NCBI GenBank assembly: GCA_900547255.1 | Contig: URGC01000129.1 | Span: forward strand, 1-5,642 | Length of the DNA: 5,642 nt | Source: an uncultured Eubacterium sp. | GTDB lineage: Bacteria > Bacillota > Clostridia > Lachnospirales > Lachnospiraceae | Reading direction: 5' to 3' | In this document: one piece after another, positions 1 to 5,576 of the stretch | Position numbering within the stretch: the stretch's first letter is position 1 | Layout: each line of letters begins with the position of its first letter | Position numbers and translations under genes: made by a program | Notes under the pieces: generated by a model | What the model saw: only the letters and a program-made list of their open reading frames with translations | Told to the model about the DNA's origin: nothing | Databases searched by the model: none

Positions 1-911
1 ATAATTGAATGAATGCATCGATGCATGGCACCACCATCTGCACCATCTGCATCGCAGAAATCCATACGTCCCGGACGTTCTCTATAACGTGCAACATGCA
101 CTGCATGTTCCACCAGCTCATCAATACCTTCATTTTTTGCTGCGGAAATCGGCACAACCGGAATGCCCAATGTGCTTTCCAACAGGTTAATGTCGATAGT
201 TCCTCCATTGTCCCGGACCTCGTCCATCATATTAAGTGCAAGAACCATAGGCACATCCATCTCTAAAAGCTGCATTGTAAGATACATATTTCTCTCAATA
301 TTAGTTGCATCAACAATATTAATAATCGCCTTTGGCTTCTCATTAAGCACAAAATTTCTCGAAACAATCTCCTCACTGCTGTATGGAGACATAGAATATA
401 TTCCTGGAAGGTCTGTAACAACAGTGTCAGGATAACCCTTAATAGAACCGCTTTTACAATCAACAGTAACACCTGGAAAATTACCAACATGCTGGTTAGA
501 ACCTGTAAGCTGGTTAAACAGTGTTGTTTTACCACAATTCTGATTGCCAACAAGGGCAAATGTAAGCTTTGTTCCCTCTGGAAGCTTATCTCCATCTCCT
601 TTTGCATGATACTTACCAGTTTCACCAAGCCCCGGATGGTCAGACTTCTGAATATATTCCGGTCTTTCATGTTTTCTTGTTCTTCGTACAATTGGCTCAA
701 TGCCAATCTTAGCGGCATCTGCAACCCTTAACGTCAGTTCATATCCATGAATCTGCATCTCCATTGGATCACCCATAGGTGCCAGCTTAATCATTGTAAC
801 CTCTGCGCCCGGTATAACACCCATGTCAAGAAAATGCTGCCTTAATGCACCCTCTCCATTAACTTCTGTTATTTTCGCAGATTTTCCAATTCCCAATTCA
901 TTTAATTTCAT
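1..911 (-). CDS. feoB: FeoA-FeoB fusion ferrous iron transporter, N-terminal part (runs off left edge)
   Basis: Partial gene: 303 residues are visible and no stop is met before the window edge. FeoB is the GTP-dependent inner-membrane Fe(II) importer and FeoA is its small SH3-like cytoplasmic partner; here both are in one polypeptide. Residues 1-75 or so form the FeoA domain (starts MKLNELGIGK, with LDMGVIPGAEV at 28-38). A charged linker (about 76-115) follows, then the FeoB G domain: G1 GNQNCGKT at 122-129, G2 Thr in PGVTVD (146-151), G3 DLPG at 167-170, G4 NMMD at 227-230, and G5-like ISA at 255-257. The membrane permease part lies outside the window. I chose the ATG at 911 because it gives a normal FeoA N-terminus. 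The Shine-Dalgarno is weak (GGA at 921-923). The frame stays open upstream to an ATG at 1004, but that lies inside the preceding terminator. The gene is likely monocistronic here, with its own promoter and a candidate operator. The domain assignment is very secure. Confidence 0.95.
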   Translation of the reverse strand, partial: MKLNELGIGKSAKITEVNGEGALRQHFLDMGVIPGAEVTMIKLAPMGDPMEMQIHGYELTLRVADAAKIGIEPIVRRTRKHERPEYIQKSDHPGLGETGKYHAKGDGDKLPEGTKLTFALVGNQNCGKTTLFNQLTGSNQHVGNFPGVTVDCKSGSIKGYPDTVVTDLPGIYSMSPYSSEEIVSRNFVLNEKPKAIINIVDATNIERNMYLTMQLLEMDVPMVLALNMMDEVRDNGGTIDINLLESTLGIPVVPISAAKNEGIDELVEHAVHVARYRERPGRMDFCDADGADGGAMHRCIHSI

Positions 912-943
912 ATGTGTTTTTCCAATCGGTATTTTAAGTATTT

Positions 944-961
944 TTGATAACTTTTTATCAA
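944..961. promoter_or_regulatory. Palindromic candidate operator of the feo gene
   Basis: A perfect inverted repeat with 7-bp arms and a 4-bp centre, TTGATAA-CTTT-TTATCAA. It lies just downstream of the extended -10 and covers the predicted transcription start (about 960), a typical repressor position. It resembles the Fur-type half-sites TGATAA/TTATCA, but the centre is one base longer than in the classical Fur palindrome, and it does not match the usual DtxR consensus. A metal-responsive repressor is inferred from the iron-transport gene it precedes. The palindrome itself is directly visible. Confidence 0.55.
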
Positions 962-966
962 TAACA

Positions 967-975
967 ATTATATCA
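967..975 (-). promoter_or_regulatory. Extended -10 promoter of the feo gene
   Basis: The minus strand reads TGATATAAT, that is TGn plus a perfect TATAAT at 972-967. No good -35 is found at 16-18 bp, where the T-run of the upstream terminator falls, so the extended -10 probably compensates. The start would be near 960, giving a leader of about 50 nt. Confidence 0.6.
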
Positions 976-989
976 CAACATATTTCCAC

Positions 990-1026
990 AAAAAAGCCTT
1001 CCATAACACTTTTGTTACGGAAGGCT
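990..1026 (-). terminator. Intrinsic terminator of the symporter gene
   Basis: In the minus-strand transcript AGCCTTCC-G-TAACA, loop AAAG, then TGTTA-T-GGAAGGCT forms a 14-bp stem (the G/U pair is a wobble), followed directly by a run of T (990-995). On the plus strand the same position is an A/C mismatch and there is no adequate T-run, so the structure is built for minus-strand transcription. It begins 36 bp past the symporter stop codon and insulates feo from the symporter. Confidence 0.92.
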
Positions 1027-1061
1027 GATATTTTTACCATATTTTATCAATATTAATTAAT

Positions 1062-2480
1062 CTACTTCTGTGCATTATGTCTTGCAAAGAAATCCTTTGT
1101 CTCTTTTACAACCACACCGCTTAATGCGAACAGCGCAATCATGTTAGGAATTGCCATAAGTCCATTGAATATATCTGCGATTGTCCATACTGCACTTACT
1201 GTCATGTATGGTCCGATAAATACTGCAAGTATGTATATCCATCTATATACCTTGACATGCTTCATATTACCACCGCTTAAATACTCAAGACATCTCTCGC
1301 TGTAATAATCCCATCCAAGAATTGTTGTAAATGCAAAGAATACAAGACATATCATAAGTACAAATGATGAAACAACTGCTGGGAATGGAAGTCCATTCTG
1401 GAATGCATATGTTGTAACAGCTACACCCTCAAGACCTTCAACCTGCCATGCGCCTGTAAGAACAATTGATATACCTGTGAGTGAGCATATAACAATTGTA
1501 TCTATAAATGTACCTGTCATGCTTACAAGTCCCTGACGTACAGGCTCATTTGTCTGCGCTGCCGCCGCTGCGATTGGCGCACTACCAAGGCCAGCCTCAT
1601 TAGAGAAAATACCTCTTGCAACACCCTTCTGCATAGCTACAAGCATACTTCCCACAACACCACCTGTAACAGCCTTAGGGTTAAATGCTGCCTTTACAAT
1701 TGTAACAACTGCTGCTGGAACTTCTGTTATGTTACATATAACAAGAATCAGAACGAATACAATATATATAACTGCCATAAATGGAACGATAACCTGGCTT
1801 ACGCTTGCTATTCTCTTAACACCGCCAATAAGAACTGCTGCAACGCAGAACGCAAGAATAAGTGATGCTATGACAACTGACCATGAATATTCTCCAAGGA
1901 ATGGAAGAATCTTAACACAATGTGCATTATCTGGGTCAAAGAATCCATTAACAGCACTTGATATACCATTAACCTGGCTGAATGTACCGATACCGAATAA
2001 ACCAACGCAAACGCCAAAGAATGCGAATATCTTTGCAAGCCATTTCCAGTTAGCACCCATACCCTGCTCTATATAATAGAAAGGTCCACCAAGGCTATGC
2101 TTATCTTTATCTATTACACGATACTTAACTGCAAGAAGACCCTCTGAATACTTAGTTGCCATACCGAAGAATGCTGCTACAACCATCCAGAATAAAGCTC
2201 CAGGACCACCGGCACAGACCGCTGTAGCAACACCGACAATGTTACCTGTACCGATTGTCGCACTGAGTGCTGTACAAAGCGCACCAAAGCTTGAGATTTC
2301 GCCCTCGCCATCTTCCTCATTCTTAATCATCCATTTGAGTGCCAATGGAAGCTTTCTCATCTGTAATAAGCCAAGACGTACTGTAAGAAGAATACCACCT
2401 GCAATGATAAGAACCATCAGTGGAACTCCCCATACAAAATCATCTACGGCTGACAAAAAACCATTAATCGCATTCCACAT
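1062..2480 (-). CDS. Sodium:alanine/glycine symporter (AgcS/AlsT family)
   Basis: A complete 472-residue polytopic membrane protein of normal family length that imports alanine and/or glycine with Na+. Family landmarks are visible: TIGTGNIVGVATA at 75-87, the family signature region GGPGALFWMVVAAFFG at 91-106, a GGPFYYIE motif at 131-138, and the conserved SNEAGLGSAPIAAAAA at 293-308. Hydrophobic helices run from about residue 17 to 457, with a short basic C-terminus (ends FFARHNAQK). The start ATG at 2480 has GAGGT at 2495-2491, 10 nt upstream; an AAGG at 2486-2483 is too close to serve alone. The gene sits behind a glycine riboswitch and ends at a strong terminator, so it is a one-gene unit. 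The riboswitch argues that glycine is a physiological substrate. Sequence alone cannot separate the agcS, alsT and dagA names, so no symbol is given. Confidence 0.96.
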   Translation of the reverse strand: MWNAINGFLSAVDDFVWGVPLMVLIIAGGILLTVRLGLLQMRKLPLALKWMIKNEEDGEGEISSFGALCTALSATIGTGNIVGVATAVCAGGPGALFWMVVAAFFGMATKYSEGLLAVKYRVIDKDKHSLGGPFYYIEQGMGANWKWLAKIFAFFGVCVGLFGIGTFSQVNGISSAVNGFFDPDNAHCVKILPFLGEYSWSVVIASLILAFCVAAVLIGGVKRIASVSQVIVPFMAVIYIVFVLILVICNITEVPAAVVTIVKAAFNPKAVTGGVVGSMLVAMQKGVARGIFSNEAGLGSAPIAAAAAQTNEPVRQGLVSMTGTFIDTIVICSLTGISIVLTGAWQVEGLEGVAVTTYAFQNGLPFPAVVSSFVLMICLVFFAFTTILGWDYYSERCLEYLSGGNMKHVKVYRWIYILAVFIGPYMTVSAVWTIADIFNGLMAIPNMIALFALSGVVVKETKDFFARHNAQK

Positions 2481-2490
2481 ATCCTTAGTT

Positions 2491-2502
2491 ACCTCGCTTA
2501 CA
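2491..2502 (-). promoter_or_regulatory. Symporter ribosome binding site with adjacent pairing element
   Basis: The Shine-Dalgarno GAGGT (2495-2491) lies 10 nt before the ATG. Immediately upstream is TGTAAGC (2502-2496), the exact reverse complement of GCTTACA at 2612-2606, at the 3' end of the riboswitch. Pairing of the two would put a 7-bp helix next to the ribosome binding site and may be part of the expression platform. The complementarity is seen; the regulatory role is inferred. Confidence 0.4.
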
Positions 2503-2607
2503 TTTTTATTGTGATTGTATGCAATTTTCTTAATAATTAACTGGAAATATACCCGAATGGGTTATGATGATATGCAAAGACCAGCCGTAAGTCTGCTCAC
2601 ACCATTG

Positions 2608-2735
2608 TAAGCTGTCCTGCGGCTCCTGACTTTTGTCCAGGATCTCCAGAGAGTCGATCCATTTACAGTTTCGCCGGCACTGCCAGCACCTGAGAGTTTT
2701 ACTCCTTCGGCGGACTTAGTCACTTTCCTGCAAAC
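2608..2735 (-). ncRNA. Glycine riboswitch upstream of the symporter
   Basis: A cis-acting leader RNA in the minus-strand transcript. The first aptamer carries the hallmark glycine-aptamer core CCGCCGAAGGAG (2713-2702) followed by ACTCTCAGG (2697-2689). Its P1 can form between GAAAGT (2727-2722) and ACTCTC with one mismatch, flanked by GCA/TGC, and P2 is GAC-TAA-GTC (2721-2713). Downstream come a hairpin GCTGGC-AGT-GCCGGC, a CTCTGGAGA segment typical of the linker side of glycine riboswitches, a bulged hairpin TCCTGGAC-AAAA-GTCAGGA, and the closing GGACAGC (2617-2611). The second half lacks a CCGAAGG core, so this looks like one functional aptamer plus a degenerate ('ghost') partner rather than a full tandem. 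Glycine riboswitches in front of this symporter family are well established. Whether glycine turns expression on or off cannot be read from the sequence. Confidence 0.9.
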
Positions 2736-2761
2736 TTCGTATCGAAAATCGCTTTCTAAAT

Positions 2762-2790
2762 ACTATATAACCTAATTAATAATTTTTCAA
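2762..2790 (-). promoter_or_regulatory. Promoter of the riboswitch-symporter transcript
   Basis: TTGAAA (2790-2785), a 17-bp spacer and TATAGT (2767-2762), a good sigma-A-type match. The predicted start is near 2755, some 20-25 nt before the riboswitch. The -35 box begins 12 bp after the stop codon of the CobW-like gene. Confidence 0.7.
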
Positions 2791-2802
2791 TAAATTTTTA
2801 GA

Positions 2803-3738
2803 TTATTTTAATAACTTTTCAATTTCATCTTTTTTGAGATTCTCGCCTATAACAATAAGAACATCCTGTCCCATAGCGATATCATCAACTGTTATGCCAT
2901 TATGGGTTGCGTTAATCTGACACCATCCATCCCCTTCTTTAACGAAACCTTTCACACGGAAAACCTCTCCGTATACGTGGCTTTCAAGGAGTTTCCGAGC
3001 TATCCTGATGATTCTTTTTTTATCAATGCCTGTGTTCATAAAATACAGTGATTTGAAGCTTATATTATCATCAATCTGCATTTTGCGGTAATTTTCAAGT
3101 TTATATCCGCATGAATATGCCGAATCAAGCTCACTATCCGTAAGCTCCTTCATTGAACAGCTTATCGCATCCCTGCCATATTCAAATTTTCTTTTACAGC
3201 CGATGTTTTCAAGTGCCCTGTTAAGATGTCCAACCGTTTTCTCAATCTTCTCCTCTGATGCCATATCAGCATGGCTTAATATGACTATGCCTGAATTGGA
3301 AGCTTCTGAAGCGAGAAGGTAATCCGCAGTCTCTGACATATCATCTTCTAAAGCGGCATCCATTATAGTTATGACATTGCCTATCTCGTACCAGTTGTCA
3401 AGCGGTTCATCCTTTAATGTATCAAAAAACTCATCCACATCATATATGCCAGATGGCTCCACGATAACCCTGTCGTAGCCGCACATCCCCATCGCTATAA
3501 GCTTGGTTCTGAAACGCCTTTTATGTGTGTCTGCATCACATCCGCCTGATATCATCTCAAGCTCACATTTATCGCCCTCAAGCCCACCTAGAAGCATCAT
3601 ATCTACATTAACTGCGCCATAATCATTCTCAAGTATTCCTATGTTAAGCCCCTTATCCATAAGATACTGGGCATATTTTTTTATAAATGTGGTCTTGCCC
3701 GAACCTAAAAATCCTGTGATTAAATCTATTTTTACCAT
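2803..3738 (-). CDS. CobW/COG0523-family GTP-binding protein, non-canonical motifs
   Basis: A complete 311-residue G3E-class P-loop GTPase. Family members use GTP hydrolysis to deliver metals (Zn, Co, Fe) to client proteins or to insert Co in cobalamin synthesis. Walker A is GFLGSGKTT at 9-17, a conserved acidic END lies at 37-39, and EPSG at 94-97 is the usual Walker B region. A short C-terminal CobW_C-like domain starts around 220, with GEVFRVKGFV at 257-266. Two features are odd: where the family normally has a CxCC metal motif this protein has CDAD (67-70, in SGGCDADTHKRRF), and where NKxD is expected it has SHAD (155-158). Both argue for an atypical subfamily with changed metal binding and perhaps relaxed nucleotide specificity. 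The start is fixed by a strong GGAGG (3750-3746) 7 nt upstream. No gene for a client protein adjoins it, so the metal and partner are unknown. Confidence 0.9.
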   Translation of the reverse strand: MVKIDLITGFLGSGKTTFIKKYAQYLMDKGLNIGILENDYGAVNVDMMLLGGLEGDKCELEMISGGCDADTHKRRFRTKLIAMGMCGYDRVIVEPSGIYDVDEFFDTLKDEPLDNWYEIGNVITIMDAALEDDMSETADYLLASEASNSGIVILSHADMASEEKIEKTVGHLNRALENIGCKRKFEYGRDAISCSMKELTDSELDSAYSCGYKLENYRKMQIDDNISFKSLYFMNTGIDKKRIIRIARKLLESHVYGEVFRVKGFVKEGDGWCQINATHNGITVDDIAMGQDVLIVIGENLKKDEIEKLLK

Positions 3739-3769
3739 AAATATGCCTCCATCCTTTTAGCAAATGAAG

Positions 3770-3783
3770 TTAGTAGCAACTAA
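3770..3783. promoter_or_regulatory. Inverted repeat at the CobW-like gene promoter
   Basis: TTAGT-AGCA-ACTAA, with perfect 5-bp arms. It lies just downstream of the predicted transcription start of the GTPase gene and about 20 bp before its Shine-Dalgarno, a usual operator site. It matches no regulator box that I can name with confidence, and the arms are short enough for a chance occurrence. Confidence 0.3.
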
Positions 3784-3792
3784 TCATCTTAA

Positions 3793-3821
3793 ATAATATA
3801 CCCAGTCAATTTATTTTTCAA
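3793..3821 (-). promoter_or_regulatory. Promoter of the CobW-like GTPase gene
   Basis: The minus strand reads TTGAAA (3821-3816), a 17-bp spacer and TATTAT (3798-3793). The start is expected near 3786, giving a leader of about 48 nt that contains the inverted repeat at 3770-3783 and the ribosome binding site. Confidence 0.65.
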
Positions 3822-3835
3822 CATTTCAAGCCGCT

Positions 3836-3857
3836 TTATGATATTTTTATGATATTT
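3836..3857. repeat. 11-bp perfect tandem repeat between divergent promoters
   Basis: Two exact adjacent copies of TTATGATATTT. They lie between the minus-strand promoter of the GTPase gene and the plus-strand promoter of the LCP gene. The spacing of about one helical turn would suit a regulator binding in tandem, but AT-rich sequence also yields such repeats by slippage. Confidence 0.5.
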
Positions 3858-3887
3858 CTAAAATAATTATAACTTGTTTGTTTTTCT

Positions 3888-3916
3888 TTGTATTATTTTC
3901 AATAATATGGTAAACT
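3888..3916 (+). promoter_or_regulatory. Putative promoter of the LCP gene
   Basis: TTGTAT (3888-3893), a 17-bp spacer and TAAACT (3911-3916) preceded by TGG, giving an extended -10. The start would be near 3923, with a leader of about 37 nt. The -10 itself matches only 4 of 6 consensus bases. Confidence 0.45.
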
Positions 3917-3959
3917 AATTATGTATTTTTACGTGTAAATTTTTTATTAGAGGTAATCA

Positions 3960-5555
3960 ATGGCTAATATTTTTTCGCGCACTATAGACAATATGAGTTA
4001 TATGTTCAAAGGAAAGGCTTCGCTGACGGACAGACAGCGCAAGCAGAAAAGGCGTGGCTGGGCTGCCGCTCTTGGACTTCTGCTTGTTCTTATCGAGGCG
4101 GTGCTTACCGGACTGCTTCTATATGAGATATTCAGGCTGAATATTCTTCCTGACGCATATCTTATCGGAATAATAGCTTTCCTTGGAGTGATATTCCTAT
4201 ATAACTTCATATCGCAGTTTACCAGTGCACATATTATTGGTAAGATTTTATCAATTATATTGTCTGGAATTATTTTGTTTGTGTATTTATTTGCAGTTAA
4301 GTTCGGCTCAGTGCTTGATAAGGTTTCCGAACCAGAAGTCAATGTCGATATTGTTGATATCTGTGTTCTTGCAAATGACAGGGCAATAACTATAGATGAC
4401 TGTGCAGGCTACACATTTGGCTATAACAGTGTTTCAAGCGACTCGAATGTAACAGCTTCATTTGAAGATATCAAGAAGGATGTAGGTGCTTCTGTAAGCA
4501 CTAAGGAATATACATCATGGAGTACTCTTACTGAGGCTCTATATGCAGGAACTGATATCAAGGCTATTGCAATCAATGATTCAATGCTTAATATTATCCT
4601 TCAGGAAGACAGCGGTTTCATGGACAAGATACGAATTGTCAAGACCTATAAGTACACTAAACAGGTCGAGGTAATCAAGTCCAATGTCAATGTAAAGAAA
4701 GACCCATTCGTCATCTACGTATCTGGTATATCCAGTGCAGATGGCGCGGATTCAGCTCTTGCAAGCTATGCACTTAGTGATGTTAATATCCTTGCGGTTG
4801 TTAATCCTGAGACGAGACAGATTATGCTTGTTACTACACCTAGGGATTCTTATATCAAGATTACGAACAACAATGGCTATACAGGATTTGATAAGCTCAC
4901 ACATGCCGGTATATACGGAATTGAACAGTCTATAGATGCATTACAGAACCTATATGGTATCGACATAGATTACTATGTTAAGATTAATTTCACCGGCGCT
5001 ATGAATGTCGTAGATGCTCTCGGCGGAATAACTATTAATTCAGAGATAGAATTTACTAATGGTGATGAAGCCGCTCCTGTAGCATATCATTTCGTTGTCG
5101 GACCTAATGAATGCGATGGTGAGAAGACTATCGCATTTACAAGAGAGCGAATGGCATTTGCCAACGGAGATTTCCAGCGAGGACGTAATCAGGCTGCCGC
5201 TATCTCAGCTATCATTGACAAAGCGACATCACCTGCAATACTTACAAAGTATTCTGCTGTATTAGATGCTGTAAGCGATTCATTCCTTACTAACATTCCT
5301 AACAGCGCAATCACTGACCTCGTTAAATCACAGCTCAGCGATTCAACACCTTGGAATATCCAGATGTTCAGTATCAGTGGCACAACAGGCACACGTTATC
5401 TTCAGGTTACTAACCTCTATAACGCCTCAATCGTCAATCCAAGCTATGATGATGTCAACATCGCTATCAAGCTTATGAGCAGAGTTATGAATGATGAGAT
5501 ATTCGACATGAATGAATATGTTGAAGAATTAAGAGCTGAAAATAATCAGCATTAA
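3960..5555 (+). CDS. LytR-CpsA-Psr (LCP) family cell-wall polymer ligase
   Basis: A complete 531-residue membrane protein. LCP enzymes transfer undecaprenyl-linked glycopolymers (teichoic acids, capsule) onto peptidoglycan outside the membrane. A basic cytoplasmic tail (RQRKQKRR at 25-32) precedes three transmembrane helices at about 35-58, 66-87 and 92-115. An extracytoplasmic accessory region follows (about 125-240), then the LCP domain (about 250-425): SDVNILAVVNPE at 273-284, PRDSY at 294-298, the DKLTHAGIYG segment at 311-320, VDALGG at 351-356, and the Arg-rich end FTRERM at 393-398 with GDFQRGRNQ at 403-411. This three-helix plus accessory plus LCP order recalls streptococcal CpsA. The usual GID motif at the domain start reads GIS here (255-257), so one expected acidic metal ligand may be missing, although Asp261 and Asp264 are near. 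The start is supported by AGAGGT at 3949-3954, 5 nt before the ATG. No capsule or teichoic-acid genes adjoin it, so the polymer is unknown. Confidence 0.94.
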   Translation: MANIFSRTIDNMSYMFKGKASLTDRQRKQKRRGWAAALGLLLVLIEAVLTGLLLYEIFRLNILPDAYLIGIIAFLGVIFLYNFISQFTSAHIIGKILSIILSGIILFVYLFAVKFGSVLDKVSEPEVNVDIVDICVLANDRAITIDDCAGYTFGYNSVSSDSNVTASFEDIKKDVGASVSTKEYTSWSTLTEALYAGTDIKAIAINDSMLNIILQEDSGFMDKIRIVKTYKYTKQVEVIKSNVNVKKDPFVIYVSGISSADGADSALASYALSDVNILAVVNPETRQIMLVTTPRDSYIKITNNNGYTGFDKLTHAGIYGIEQSIDALQNLYGIDIDYYVKINFTGAMNVVDALGGITINSEIEFTNGDEAAPVAYHFVVGPNECDGEKTIAFTRERMAFANGDFQRGRNQAAAISAIIDKATSPAILTKYSAVLDAVSDSFLTNIPNSAITDLVKSQLSDSTPWNIQMFSISGTTGTRYLQVTNLYNASIVNPSYDDVNIAIKLMSRVMNDEIFDMNEYVEELRAENNQH

Positions 5556-5576
5556 ATTAATTAAAATACAAATGAT

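Noticed and set aside
13..26. Perfect 14-bp palindrome ATGCATCGATGCAT
   Set aside because: It lies inside FeoB coding sequence and encodes the expected MHRCIH segment, so the symmetry is probably coincidental.
263..724. Minus-strand open frame of 153 codons
   Set aside because: It lies in another frame inside the FeoA-FeoB coding region, which carries unmistakable GTPase motifs. The 153-codon translation has no recognisable domain.
912..1004. Possible upstream start for the feo gene at the ATG at 1004 (31 extra residues)
   Set aside because: It would begin inside the symporter terminator and upstream of the predicted promoter start, and it has no Shine-Dalgarno. The ATG at 911 gives a standard FeoA N-terminus.
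1729..2076. Plus-strand open frame of 115 codons
   Set aside because: Antisense shadow of the symporter gene, with no ribosome binding site or domain.
2239..2514. Plus-strand open frame of 91 codons
   Set aside because: Antisense to the symporter start and leader; low-complexity composition and no supporting signals.
2548..2565. ACCC-ATTC-GGGT hairpin as a riboswitch terminator
   Set aside because: The stem is only 4 bp (6 with a bulge) and is followed by ATATTTCC rather than a T-run, so it is unlikely to terminate transcription.
3998..4342. Minus-strand open frame of 114 codons
   Set aside because: Antisense to the membrane-helix part of the LCP gene; no domain or start signal.
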